A stretch of DNA of 64,000 nucleotides from Stramonita haemastoma (GCA_030674155.1 CM060334.1:26130537-26194536); one strand, 5' to 3'. Counted from the first letter of the stretch, positions 12,030 through 19,695 are shown. A program made the numbers and translations. The notes: a model not told the origin generated them from the sequence alone.

Positions 12030-13626
12030 GGGATGGAGTACGTGTGTCAGAAACAGCAACGAGTTCATGGAGACCTGGCAGCCAGGAATGTGCTGCTCTT
12101 CAGCACACGCGGAAAAGGGAGGGAGCAATTTGTGGCCAAGCTGTGTGACTTTGGTCAGTCCCATAAGATGACCAGAGGATACTACGATCTGCGCAAGTCC
12201 AAGTCTGTGAACAACCAGCCCAACCTTCCTGCCTATCTGTGAGTCCTGCTGGGAAGAGGAGAGTTTCCTCAGTCATAGTGGTGGCTTGGGTTGTGTTGGT
12301 TTGGTTTTTTGTTTTGTTTTATTGTTTAAAAAAAAAAAAAAAAAAGTTTTTCGAGGATAATGGGATGAGCTCACTTGTGCTTCTTTTTTTTTCTTTTCTT
12401 TTTTTTATAATTTTTTTTTATAGAGATCTTGAGATTTTTGTTGTATGGCTTTGGTTGGGTTGGGTTGGGTTTTACTGGGTTGAGTTGTATTTATTTCTCT
12501 TTTTTTTCTCTTTCAAGGATAATGGGATAAGCTTTCCCCCTCCTCTCTGTTTGTATGCAGTTTTGTAAATTTTTGTCATCCATTCCCCCCGGCACACAAT
12601 GGCCTGATCTTCCAAAAAGCAGAACAGGTTTTAAAATGTGTGCAAGATATTGCATGCGTTCACACATGGGACCTCAGTTTATAATCTCAACCGAAGGTTG
12701 TGGTGTGTTGTGTTTTGGTGTGCTGCGTTGTGTTGTGCTGTGCTGTGTTGTAGTGTGTTATGTTGTGCTGTGTTGCGTTGCAATGCATTACAGTCCATTG
12801 TGTTGTGCTATGTTGCGTTGCAATGCATTACAGTCCATTGTGTTGTGCTGTGTTCTGTTGCAATGTTGCAGTTGATTTTGTTTTCTGAAATCCTCCATGC
12901 CCCAAGAGGGGTCAAAGGCGAATTAAATCTTGAATCTTGAATCTTATTGTGTTGTAGTGCATTTCAGTGCATTGTGTTGTGCTGTGTTGCAAATTGGGGT
13001 GCATTGTGTCGCATCACATCGTACTGTGTTGTGTTGTGTTGTAGTGCATTTCAGTGCATTGTGTTGTTGTGTGTTTGGGTGCATTGTGTTGCATCCAATT
13101 GCGTTGTACTGTGTTGTGTTGGGGTGCATTTCCGTACATTGTGTTGCTGTTGTGTGTTGCGGTGCGGTGCGTGGCATCGCATTGTGTTGCACTGTGTTGC
13201 GAGCGCCTGTCTCTCCCCCCCCCGCACTAGACCTGGTATTTTTCACCTGTATGTTTTCAGAAAAGACAAAAAAAATTTTTTTTAAACTTCTATGTTTTCA
13301 GATTCCCTCCTGAACTGCTGAAGAGCTGGAGACCCACAGAGCACACGGAAATGAAATTCTCCGTCTACACGGACGTCTGGTCGTACGGGATCTTCCTGTG
13401 GGAAATCTTGAGTAACAAGAGACCCGAGAGCGTGCTTGGCCTGCAGGCTGAGGAGATCTTGGAGAAGTACGAGCGTCAGGAGCGACCTTTGACCAAGCCT
13501 GACTACTGCCCTCAAAAACTCTACGACATTGCCATGGGTTGCTGGGCCTTTTCGCAGGAGGACAGACCCAAGTTTGACGAGATTGTGCAGGCGCTCGACG
13601 ACCTGACTGAGCATGATATGGAATGA
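162..13626 (+). CDS. Protein tyrosine kinase, C-terminal catalytic part (5 exons, 5' incomplete)
   Basis: Five exons join in phase into a tyrosine kinase domain: 162-304, 1993-2207, 4602-4744, 12030-12238 and 13302-13626, with the stop at 13624-13626. Landmarks in order are a glycine-rich loop split by the first junction (LGK then GFFGKV), the ATP-binding lysine in VAVK, an alpha-C glutamate in FLKEAW, the hinge [10 protein letters not shown], the catalytic loop [11 protein letters not shown], a PPE in place of the usual [15 protein letters not shown], and the EDRPKF signature near the end. DLAARN is the form used by receptor and several cytoplasmic tyrosine kinases, so it would phosphorylate tyrosines. 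The protein ends soon after the domain. No transmembrane segment or SH2/SH3 domain is visible because the 5' exons are outside the window, so receptor versus cytoplasmic type is open. The HRD arginine is replaced by glycine. Exon 2 contains one surplus base (frameshift), probably an assembly error. Subfamily not assigned. Confidence 0.9.
477..640 (+). repeat. tRNA-headed SINE-like copy
   Basis: Contains an A-box TGGCACAGTGG (483-493) and a near-perfect B-box GGTTTGATTCC (528-538) at tRNA spacing. The remainder is not related to SINE-1 or SINE-2 by eye. Too degenerate at the acceptor stem to be a tRNA gene. Confidence 0.5.
640..1377. other. Kinase intron 1, no recognised feature
   Basis: Non-repetitive intron sequence with a short T-rich run near 1240-1268. 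Open frames here have no family resemblance. Confidence 0.5.
1378..1650. repeat. Complex (TG)n/(TGCATG)n microsatellite
   Basis: Alternating purine-pyrimidine sequence with higher-order units mixing GTGTGCATGCGTG and GTCTGTGT. The ORFs through it are repeat artefacts. Confidence 0.9.
1656..1930 (+). repeat. SINE-1 copy, full length
   Basis: The head is tRNA-like: A-box TAGTCTAGTGG and B-box GGTTCGATC. The anticodon-arm-like segment TTGGA-CTCGTAA-TCTAA has a CGT anticodon, as in tRNA-Thr(CGU). Body of about 200 bp and the common 3' end GACAGACTTTAACTT. It sits 60 bp before the kinase exon 2 acceptor, separated only by a (TG)n tract. Confidence 0.9.
1932..1990. repeat. (TG)n forming the exon 2 polypyrimidine region
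   Basis: About 29 TG units end in GCAG, the acceptor of kinase exon 2, so a microsatellite occupies the place of the polypyrimidine tract. Confidence 0.9.
1993..2207 (+). CDS. Tyrosine kinase exon 2 (glycine loop, VAVK lysine, alpha-C); frameshifted
   Basis: Acceptor AG at 1991-1992 lies directly at the end of a (TG)n tract; donor GTAGTG begins at 2208. The first part reads [10 protein letters not shown]... and the second [11 protein letters not shown]... through [13 protein letters not shown], but they are in different frames: the first frame stops at 2065-2067. The exon is 215 nt, and the flanking phases (0 in, 1 out) need 214, so exactly one base is surplus, close to 2060-2066. The ATP-binding lysine codon is at 2087-2089 and the alpha-C glutamate at 2141-2143. 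Confidence 0.85.
2213..2262. repeat. (GAT)n/(AAT)n microsatellite
   Basis: Trinucleotide run starting five bases after the exon 2 donor. Confidence 0.9.
2263..2642 (+). repeat. SINE-3 copy (5' truncated)
   Basis: Starts in the core shared with SINE-2 (ACATCTTGCGCACATGTTAA) and runs through the SINE-3-specific part (GTGTCGTGTTTAGACACC, CCTGAGGAAAAATCGGGGAG). A long tail ends GTCTTCCGAGACTGATGAGT. An opposite-strand copy with the same tail is at 33940-34400. Confidence 0.75.
2643..2841. repeat. (TAG/TAA)n trinucleotide array
   Basis: Runs of AAT, AGT and interspersed GAT units. Confidence 0.9.
2842..3162 (+). repeat. ~38-bp tandem repeat, about 8 copies
   Basis: Units contain ATTGAATTTATATAGCGCT followed by GTATCTTGC and an A-run. 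A further partial unit lies beyond the SINE-1 copy at 3163-3447, which therefore inserted into the array. Confidence 0.9.
3163..3447 (+). repeat. SINE-1 copy, full length, with target-site duplication
   Basis: Complete tRNA-Thr-like head and body. The same 13-15 bp (TATATCTTGCAAA with A/G end) flanks both sides, as expected for LINE-driven retroposition into the tandem array. Confidence 0.92.
3590..3888 (-). repeat. SINE-2 copy
   Basis: Antisense copy: TTTATTCTTTTAT tail, GGAATAAGCACTCATGTG, then the core with TGTCATCCGTTCCCACTGGC and the damaged head near 3880. Confidence 0.8.
4110..4196. repeat. Degenerate (TATTG)n array
   Basis: Imperfect pentamer repeats such as TGTATTGTACTGTATTATAT. 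Confidence 0.7.
4236..4601 (+). repeat. 85-bp minisatellite ending in the exon 3 acceptor
   Basis: Four full 85-bp units, each with CTTTGTTGTCTG then TGTGTGTCAG. A fifth partial unit (TTCTTTGTCGTCTGCTTGCAG) is the real acceptor of kinase exon 3, so each upstream unit carries an acceptor-like YAG. Confidence 0.9.
4602..4744 (+). CDS. Tyrosine kinase exon 3 (hinge region)
   Basis: Acceptor AG at 4600-4601, donor GTACCC from 4745. Entering in phase 1 completes a glycine and reads [22 protein letters not shown], the beta-4/beta-5 strands and hinge, then a helix ending in DVAK in phase 0. The acceptor is the truncated last copy of an 85-bp tandem repeat that occupies the intron just upstream. Confidence 0.9.
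4745..5205. other. Intron sequence with A/T homopolymers
   Basis: Runs of T, A and G near 4830-4920 and 5104-5120; no gene or known repeat seen. Confidence 0.5.
5209..5890 (+). repeat. 53-bp minisatellite, about 13 copies
   Basis: Unit TTTGTTTCAAAGGAGAGTTG followed by AATAATTCTACTTTAACAGG and TACTTTCTTTGTC. Copies are 90-100% alike. Each contains ACAGGTACT, which resembles both an acceptor and a donor. Confidence 0.93.
6028..6225 (-). repeat. SINE-3-like copy, degenerate
   Basis: Antisense remnants of the family: GATGTCTAAACATGACGCC, CTACTCTTCTAAAAGGCAGA, TTTTTAACATGCGCAC, GTCTCATCTGAAGGAC. Confidence 0.65.
6300..7047 (+). repeat. Minisatellite derived from the exon 4 acceptor region
   Basis: Tandem units of roughly 45-100 bp built on GGAGTATGTTTTGTTGCTGC, TAACTCACACTGTC and TTTCTCTATCAA. 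The leftmost units also carry CAAGGGGATGGAGTA and TGTGTGGCAGAAACA, which match the start of kinase exon 4. The array continues at 11791-11940 after an inserted element. Confidence 0.9.
7048..7360. mobile_element. Foldback element with perfect 91-bp inverted arms
   Basis: Arms 7048-7138 and 7270-7360 are exact reverse complements (91 bp) around a 131-bp centre. They contain GACTTACCTGGTAAGT-like inner palindromes. No coding capacity. It abuts, and has ends related to, the larger element at 7361-11789. Confidence 0.88.
8977..9090 (+). repeat. Internal direct repeat, copy 1
   Basis: About 115 bp starting ACAACTAACAGTTATGCTAT and containing GCCTGTAAGGCCAGAAACAT; about 93% identical to 9278-9392. 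Confidence 0.9.
9278..9392 (+). repeat. Internal direct repeat, copy 2
   Basis: Partner of 8977-9090, 300 bp downstream, in the same orientation, inside the 4.4-kb element. Confidence 0.9.
10724..11056 (-). other. 110-aa open frame inside the 4.4-kb element, unassigned
   Basis: An open frame of mixed composition ([20 protein letters not shown]...) without simple-repeat bias, unlike most others in the window. No known domain recognised. It could be a fragment of a transposon protein or chance; the poly(G) tract at 11073-11096 sits just before its start. Confidence 0.2.
11073..11096. repeat. Poly(G) tract of 24
   Basis: Uninterrupted G24. Three other G or C tracts of 24-25 occur in the window. 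Confidence 0.95.
11791..11940 (+). repeat. Right part of the exon 4-derived minisatellite
   Basis: Same units as 6300-7047 (GGAGTATGTTTTGTTGCTGC, TAACTCGCACTGTC). It leads straight into the (CT)n tract and acceptor of exon 4. Confidence 0.9.
11940..12026. repeat. (CT)n at the exon 4 acceptor
   Basis: About 43 CT units ending TCAAG, the acceptor of kinase exon 4; this is an expanded polypyrimidine tract. Confidence 0.93.
12030..12238 (+). CDS. Tyrosine kinase exon 4 (catalytic loop and DFG)
   Basis: Acceptor AG at 12028-12029 follows a long (CT)n tract; donor GTGAGT starts at 12239. Phase 0 in, phase 2 out. It reads GMEYVCQ, then the catalytic loop HGDLAARN at 12066-12089 and DFG at 12147-12155. 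The activation segment follows, with two tandem tyrosines in RGYYDLRK as possible autophosphorylation sites. It ends LPAYL, continuing to FPPELL in the next exon. The loop has glycine where most kinases have the HRD arginine. Confidence 0.93.
12340..12425 (-). repeat. SINE-2 3'-end fragment
   Basis: Contains TTCGAGGATAATGGGATGAG followed by CACTTGTGCTT, the tail junction of SINE-2 in antisense. Confidence 0.55.
12508..12700 (-). repeat. SINE-2 copy, partial
   Basis: Antisense copy with GGATAATGGGATAAGC, GCACACAATGGCCTGA, AAAAAGCAGAACAGG and CTCAACCGAAGG. Confidence 0.7.
12701..13200 (+). repeat. Degenerate (TGTGTTG)n region
   Basis: Long run of TGTGTTGTGCTG-type units. A tandem pair of about 50 bp at 12765-12845 contains TGCAATGCATTACAGTCCAT. 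Cysteine-rich frames through it are artefacts. Confidence 0.85.
13250..13301 (+). repeat. Duplicated acceptor before the last kinase exon
   Basis: CTGTATGTTTTCAG ends at 13260 and TTCTATGTTTTCAG at 13301, 41 nt apart. Use of the first would add 41 nt and shift the frame. Confidence 0.8.
13302..13626 (+). CDS. Tyrosine kinase last exon (C-lobe and stop)
   Basis: Acceptor AG at 13300-13301; phase 2 joins CT plus A for leucine, then FPPELLKSW. The C-lobe signature [12 protein letters not shown], the helices [10 protein letters not shown] and the conserved arginine in EDRPKF are all present. The stop codon TGA is at 13624-13626, straight after DLTEHDME, so there is almost no tail beyond the kinase domain. 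A second acceptor-like copy (TATGTTTTCAG) lies 41 nt upstream. Confidence 0.94.
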
Positions 13627-14370
13627 GTGAGTGAGAGAGAGAGAGACCAAGTAGGCTGGGAGAGTGATAGGGAAAAGCACAACAACCCAGAGAAAGGTGG
13701 GGGGGGAGGGGGGTTTGTTTTGATCTGACTGAGCATGATATGAAATAAGTGAGAGAAAGAGAAACAAAGTAGGCTGGGAGAGTGATAGGGAAAAACACAA
13801 CAACATATAGACAGGTGTTTTTACCAGACATAACATGAAATGGAATGAATGAGAGTGAGAAAGAGAGACCAAGTAGGCTGGGAGAGTGATAGGGAAAAAC
13901 ACAACAACATATAGACAGGTGTTTTTACCAGACATAACATGAAATGGAATGAATGAGAGTGAGAAAGAGCGACCAAGTAGGCTGGGAGAGTGATAGGGAA
14001 AAACACAACAACACATAGACAGGTGTGGGTTTTTTTTGTTGTTTTGATCTGACTGAGCATGATATGAAATGAGTGAGAGAAAAAGAGACAAAGTAGGCTG
14101 GGAGAGTGATAGGGAAAAACACAACAACACATAGAAAGGTGGGGGGGGGGGGGGGGGGGGGGGGTTGTGTTTGTTTTGGATCTGACTGAGCATGATATGG
14201 AATGAATGAGAGTGAGAAAGAGAGACAAAGTAGGCTGGGAGATTGATAGGAAAAAACACAACAACACATAGACAAGTGTTTCTATCTGACAGAACATGAA
14301 ATAGAATGAATGAGTGAGAAAGAGAGACAAAGTAGGCAGGTAGATTGATTGAGAAAAAAACACACACACT
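13600..14370 (+). repeat. ~100-135-bp minisatellite seeded by the kinase stop region
   Basis: About seven units, each with CTGACTGAGCATGATATG or a variant, then GAGAGAGA, AGTAGGCTGGGAGAGTGATA and CACAACAAC. The first unit contains the last codons and stop of the kinase; the rest are 3' UTR or flank. Includes G24 at 14141-14164. Confidence 0.9.
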
Positions 14371-14638
14371 GTGATAGTTTTTTGTTCTTTATTTGCTGAA
14401 AAAAAAAATCAGCTGAAAAAGATTACAGAACCATCATTTCTTCATCTGTGTTCATTAAGTAGATATTATAGTGGATTTTTTGAAGGGTATATGATACATT
14501 AAAAAACAAAAAACAAAAAAATTCCTTCAAGTACAGTCTGCATTCAGTCATATCACTCATTACCTCCACGTCAGAGTGTGCAAGGCCAGTTACAATCAGG
14601 ACGAGAAATTGCTAGTCTTGTTTGTCTCAGGATGAACA

Positions 14639-14644
14639 AATAAA
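14639..14644 (+). promoter_or_regulatory. Candidate polyadenylation signal of the kinase
   Basis: AATAAA about 1 kb beyond the stop codon, just before a SINE-1 insertion. Position is plausible; support is weak. Confidence 0.3.
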
Positions 14645-14666
14645 AATACCCTAATATGTGCATGAC

Positions 14667-14957
14667 GCCGCCGCGGTAGTCGAGTGGTTAGGGCGTTGGA
14701 CTCGTAATCTAAAGGTTGCGGGTTCGATCCCAGCTGTCGGCTATGGCGTTGTGCCCTTGGAAAAGGCACTTTATGGCTATTTTCTCACCCCACCCAGGTG
14801 TATAAGGGGTACCAACCTTGTGTTGGGGGGTTAACCCTGCGATAGACTGGCGTCCTATCCAGGGGGGAGTCTATGACTCTCAGTCGCTTAGCGCCACAGA
14901 AACCGGGATAAGCACCGGCCTGATGAGCCTTAGGCTCGGGACAGACTTTAACTTTTA
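14667..14957 (+). repeat. SINE-1 copy, full length, with 14-bp target-site duplication
   Basis: Complete copy with A- and B-boxes. CTAATATGTGCATG occurs at 14651-14664 and again at 14963-14976. Confidence 0.93.
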
Positions 14958-14979
14958 ACTAACTAATATGTGCATGGGA

Positions 14980-15190
14980 AACCCTGCACAGCCCACACAC
15001 AGAACAGTACCTCTGCAGCTCTGGCAGCCAGACAATGGAACGTGTGCTGCAGTCCTGCTTGCTACACAAAGCACTCCAAAAGAGGATCTGGCCTGACCCA
15101 CTTTAGTAGCCAGGAAATTCTACGGTGACTTGGAAGACTCACAGCATACTGCTGCCTTCATTGCAGAGGCTATGCTTGTCTGGTAGATGC
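14980..15190 (+). mobile_element. Non-LTR retrotransposon 3' ORF remnant (type 1)
   Basis: Contains GTGCTGCAGTCCTGC and CTCCAAAAGAGGATCTGGCC, reading VLQSC...LQKRIWPD, a C-terminal segment typical of non-LTR retrotransposon polyproteins. It matches the minus-strand copy at 24600-24790. Short, decayed and without the reverse transcriptase core. Confidence 0.65.
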
Positions 15191-15248
15191 TTGTGCAAGA
15201 AAGAGAGAATGAGTAAATGTGGAGATGAATCTTTTGAATCATAACTTG

Positions 15249-15400
15249 TCACCTGTTTACATCACTGCTGTTGTCAGTGGTAGAAGCTCCATGTAATGCC
15301 ATCAGAGTTCTCCATCTTTCTCTGTCTCTGCTAAGTTCTATGATCTCCTGTAGCCCTCCCAGACCACTGATCTCAGTGATGTTGGCAGTGTAGGATGTTG
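15249..15400 (-). mobile_element. Non-LTR retrotransposon ORF C-terminal remnant (type 2)
   Basis: The minus strand reads ITEISGLGGLQEIIELSRDR then ERWRTLMALHGAS and a stop. A DRERWR-L ending is common at the end of non-LTR retrotransposon polyproteins. Assignment is by resemblance only. Confidence 0.45.
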
Positions 15401-15689
15401 ATGCTTTTGTCTCTTTTCCTTCTGCCCTCAGCCTTGCCCTGGAGAACTGTCATCATCAGATTTGTTTCTGATTTATAAAGTGCATAAACACTCCTTACTC
15501 GCAGGTATAATCACTGGGAAAGGGGTGGGGTGGGGATGGGGGGATTGGCAAAAGGACAATGGAGTGGGGAGATGGGAAAGAAACGAAATAGTATGAAGTA
15601 CGAACACAAGCAGAAGCACACAAAGAAACACAGAGCACTCACAAACGCACATACACACTCAAGCACGCATGCTCTCATGCATGCACACG

Positions 15690-15693
<4 letters not shown>

Positions 15694-15750
<57 letters not shown>
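15694..15750. repeat. (AC)n microsatellite
   Basis: About 28 AC units preceded by mixed CA/GCA repeats from 15600. Confidence 0.9.
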
Positions 15751-15754
<4 letters not shown>

Positions 15755-15759
15755 GCAAC

Positions 15760-16120
15760 CCAACAACTGAACGAGCCAGATCAGCATTGATGGATCCCGA
15801 TCTATTGGTCAGAAACAAGGCTTGTTTGGAGAAAAAGTCGACTGCTAACAAAAAACCTTGTAATTTTCCGTCATCTTCTAGACCTTCAGAGAATGCCCTG
15901 AAATGGCAGAGAGGAGGAATGGCAGATTTCTCAAGCGGTATCATCACTTTGTGTAGAATGCCCAAGTTATGGCTATCCTGTCCCCTTCCTCAGTGGTTTT
16001 AACTGTAGTGGTGTTAGATGTGCTTCCCTCCTTCCTTTACTCCAGTTGCATCTTAAAGCATTGACACATGTGTATGAGGTGGCAGTGGTTATGTAGTTTC
16101 TTTGTTTGCTGTTCTATATT
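15760..16120. other. Single-copy-looking stretch, no gene assigned
   Basis: A 71-codon frame (15787-16002) of ordinary composition is present but matches nothing I recognise. Confidence 0.3.
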
Positions 16121-16134
16121 ATCTATTCATTATT

Positions 16135-16206
16135 CAAAAACGGTTGCGTATGCGAAATATCACCATTGGTGAACCTTAAGAGCTGTAGCCGAGGACCAAA
16201 AAAGAT
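16135..16206 (+). repeat. Dispersed repeat E copy
   Basis: Contains TATCACCATTGGTGAACCTT, GAGCTGTAGCCGAGGA and an A-rich end. Confidence 0.65.
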
Positions 16207-16440
16207 GTACTTATTATTAGCATTACCATTATTGTTGTTGATAAGGAGGAAACTGATTGTTACAAGAGACATATTTTTTTATGCTCATTATTGGCTTAGT
16301 AAATTGCAATGCGCCTTGGGCTCAAAATGGTAAGGAGAGTGGTCATGTTTTTATTGCTGAACATTTTCAGACAGGTGTGCTTGTAATTTTTTTGCACCTG
16401 TATATTGTCAGACATCAGTTCAGTCTTTATGCTTGAAAAC

Positions 16441-16873
16441 ACATTGTGACGCTCCACCACATAATGAGACGGAGTGCACATGAGGTCATTTTTTAGTTAT
16501 TGACATGTTATCAATGTGCAATAAAGTGGTTATCAAATACAAAAAACAGATTGAAAATTGGACAATTCTGTGCAACATTATTACAAATTGAAATAATAGA
16601 CTACAAGATGTGGCAAAATGAGAAACGGGCAAGTTTATTTTAGTAACAGGTTGTCAGAATGAGTGCTTTGGTATTTTCAAAACGCATTTAAAAGCAAAAG
16701 GAATAAAAATTATACCTTGATATTTCATTATAAGATAAATAAACAGATCTAACTTAATAATCAATCAAAATCACAAAATTGACAACTTGACCCCCACCTG
16801 CCTTTAAAGGCTCCTAGCGCAAAATTGGGTAATGTGCTAAGCGACTCATTTCGTGGTGGAGCGCCACAATTGT
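16441..16873. mobile_element. MITE-like element with ~30-bp imperfect inverted termini
   Basis: The left end TTGTGACGCTCCACCACATA and the reverse complement of the right end TTGTGGCGCTCCACCACGAA agree over about 28 of 32 bp. A/T-rich 430-bp body without an ORF. Confidence 0.7.
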
Positions 16874-16879
16874 TTATTT

Positions 16880-17220
16880 ACATTATTTATGTATATATTG
16901 TTTATATATTGTTCATATATGTATATATACATGTATTAAGAAATTACACACCCAATAACATGCACTAGATTTTTAACACTTTTTACTTTTAAAAAGACTT
17001 AAAGGGAGTGGCATGTTTTGCACAGCTTGATGTTTTTTGTCTTAAAGGAGCCGATGCACGCTCCTTTTCAACCTTGCAGTTCATTCAAACCTTCACATCC
17101 TGACTTACCAGTGTATAAACGATGAACTGTGAAAAAAAATTTTTTTTTTTTTAAAGGATGAACTGTGACACAAAATATCAGAAATGTTAGAATAGAGCTT
17201 GCTGCATGCCTTGTGGCTTC
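16880..17220. other. A/T-rich stretch, no gene seen
   Basis: Contains TATATA-type alternation near 16890-16935 and an A/T homopolymer pair at 17131-17154. Confidence 0.5.
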
Positions 17221-17224
17221 AGTC

Positions 17225-17465
17225 ATATCTATCTGCACAGGGCACTCATGCTAGCACTCTCTGTGTGATCTGACCCGAAACTTCAGACTGAGCTGTGATT
17301 GGCTGGTGACAATCTGTTTGAGAAAGAACATGACCTATTCCGTACGATCATGTTGACTCTGACATGGCGAGTTGTGTGAGATGTTGGTTTACAGGGAGAG
17401 AGGATCCATTGTACAGTGGCTGTGCTGACCGTGGGATTCAGGAGACTTGTTTGTCAGCTCCTTTA
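17225..17465 (+). repeat. Dispersed repeat D copy
   Basis: Shares TGATTGGCTGG, AGAACATGACCT and TTCCG in the same order with 59735-59960. Both are diverged copies of an unclassified element. Confidence 0.5.
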
Positions 17466-17486
17466 ACCCTTTGGCATTTATTCCAT

Positions 17487-17760
17487 CTAGTGGTTAGGGC
17501 GTTGGACTCGTAATCTAAAGGTTGCGGGTTCGATCCCAGCTTTCAGCTATGGCGTTGTGCCCTTGGAAAAGGCACTTTACGGCTATTTTCTCACCCCACC
17601 CTGGTGTTAAAGGGGTACCAACCTTGTGTTGGGGGTTTACCCTGCGATAGACTGGCGTCCTATCCAGGGGGGAGTCTATGACTCTCAGTTGCCTAACGCC
17701 ACAGAAACCGGAATAAGCACCGGCCTGATGAGCCTTAGGCTCGGGACAGACTTTAACTTT
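17487..17760 (+). repeat. SINE-1 copy, slightly 5' truncated
   Basis: Begins in the A-box (TCTAGTGGTTAGGGCG) and is otherwise complete to GACAGACTTTAACTT, followed by a T-run. Confidence 0.9.
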
Positions 17761-17769
17761 TTTTTTTAA

Positions 17770-18740
17770 CCAGCCAGCTGGAGATTATCTGGTCAACTCT
17801 ACCCCCCAAAAAAAACAAAAAAACCCAACAACCCAACAACGGAAAAGCCAACAACCCTTCCCCCCAAAAAAAAAACACCTCTCCCCCAAAGCAAAACTAA
17901 AACCAACACAAAAAAAAACATACCCCCTAAACAAAATACACTTTTAAAAAAAATTCTTGAAATCAGACCTGCGGGTACTTGTGTTATGCAACAATCTTTG
18001 CTTTGTTATAGACACCCTCACGGTGTGCTGGTCTGCCTTTGATATGGCCCGATTTGTTATTATTCTGTGGTGCCATGTGTACCTAAAAATGAATTTTTTT
18101 TAATGGAAAATGTGCAAAGCGTTCTGAGCACTATGGGCATTGTTTCAGTAACTTGTGAAGCAGTATGGTTAAAATATATCATAGTCTTTTTTCGTGGGTT
18201 GATGATGTTTTTGTTGTTGTTGGTGGTTTTTTTACAAGGCTGTTATCTTTGATGTAATTTGTTGTCAACTTTTTATACAAAAGTGGAGACTTGTAAGTAA
18301 TGCATCTTTCATGAACTGTTTATATTTTTAAGCTTTGAGATTTTACAGTGCACATAATTGTATGTAGACGTCATGTGATTTTATATATGGGTTTGGGGGT
18401 TTTCGGTGTGGTAGTATATGCCTGGATGTTTTGCCTTGTCTGTTCCGTGAGTGTTGTTGACATCCAGCAGAGCGACATGTTAGATGTCTCTGTGGAGAGA
18501 GGACACAACGCTCTGAGACTTCTGTTGCAAGCAGTAGTGGAGCTGTGGGCTGTTGTGTCCTGCCCATGACGTTGTCACACCAGGACTTTCTTGGTCATCC
18601 CATACACTCACAGTGAACAAAACCAACATCGCTCTGTCGAGAGGACTAAATTCAGCGCGCTCCTTCCTTTTACCTAGTCCGAGTGCGGACAGCACTTGCT
18701 ATAATTAGCACCAGCTGCCCACAGCTGGGCTGGGATGGGA
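17770..18740. other. No gene or classified repeat seen
   Basis: A/C-rich stretch at 17800-17950, then ordinary A/T-rich DNA. Short frames around 18350-18700 have no family resemblance. Confidence 0.4.
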
Positions 18741-18898
18741 TGGATTGATTTTTAGCAGCTGAGAGGAGCTGAAAGTGTGGGGGGGAAACTGACAGCTGTG
18801 TGCTGCTTGGCTTTGACTGTATCTTGCAGAGTGGTTGTGGACAGAGAGTCATGGCCATACCAAAGCAATGTGTGTCCCTTGACAGTAGTGAGTACAGG

Positions 18899-18940
18899 TT
18901 CCTGCCTGCCTGCCTGCCTGCATAACTGCCTGCCTAGTAT
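18899..18940. repeat. (TGCC)n tetranucleotide repeat
   Basis: TGCCTGCCTGCC run with one interruption. Confidence 0.8.
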
Positions 18941-19094
18941 GTGACTTGCTGCCTGCCTTTCATCCTGTGCTCTTGTACCAGATGCTGGAGATCTTCTCAA
19001 ACACTTCATGTTCAAACGCTTGGGATTCTTCTGTCCATTTCTGCTGTGAGCGTCCAGCTTTCACATCATTCTGTAGAGGTACAGGGAAATCATG

Positions 19095-19490
19095 AAGGGG
19101 CCACTGTGGGCTCTTTCAGTATAAATAGCATCCCCATTCTGTGCAAGAAATTTCCCCTTCTCTCACACTTTATTTTTTTCTTTTTTTTTCTTTTTTTTTA
19201 CCTATCATCTCTCTTTTTTTTGCCTTCCCTGTCTAATCTCTAGGCTTTTTTCAAGCAAATCTTACAATTTTTTTTGGCAATCATCGTACGACATTTTCCA
19301 TGTATTGTTTCGATCTATCAACCAAGTAGTGATATGGATGGGCACTTTTATGTCCATTCTACATTGTTATTTTATGGTTATATATTTTATGTTTATTGGA
19401 GTGTTTGTTTTTCTGTTAAATGCTTTTTTCTGTAACCTATGGATGATAGATAAAGTGGAATGGCTGGCGTCCTCTTGCATTTGGATTTTC
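19095..19490 (+). repeat. Dispersed repeat F copy 1
   Basis: Shares in order AATAGCATCCCCA, TTCTGTGCA, a pyrimidine-rich centre, CCTTCCC, CAACCAAGTAGTGATA and AAGTGGAATGGCTGGC with copies at 21597, 24108 and 44698. Confidence 0.75.
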
Positions 19491-19695
19491 TGAACACAAA
19501 CTGCCCCTAGATTTCGCATTCCACCACGAAATCAGGTCAGGCACACATGCTCGCTGGCCTTTTCCTCATTCTAAATACATACCAGCAGCTATAATTACTT
19601 CCAGACTCTCAGCAAGCTTTGTACCACTAGCCTGATAGAGCTTTGACATGTGGTAGCAATTAGTGATGGTCACAGCGTGATGGAAATCTACTCTG

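Noticed and set aside
12930..13313. Cysteine-rich 127-codon plus-strand frame
   Set aside because: Translation of a degenerate TGTGTTG repeat within the intron before the last kinase exon.
162..13626. Calling the kinase a pseudogene
   Set aside because: Only one base is out of place; phases, splice sites and catalytic residues are otherwise intact, so an assembly indel is more likely.
13282..14369. Long minus-strand open frames opposite the last kinase exon
   Set aside because: They cover the antisense of a proven exon and then a tandem array; the periodic sequence keeps them open.
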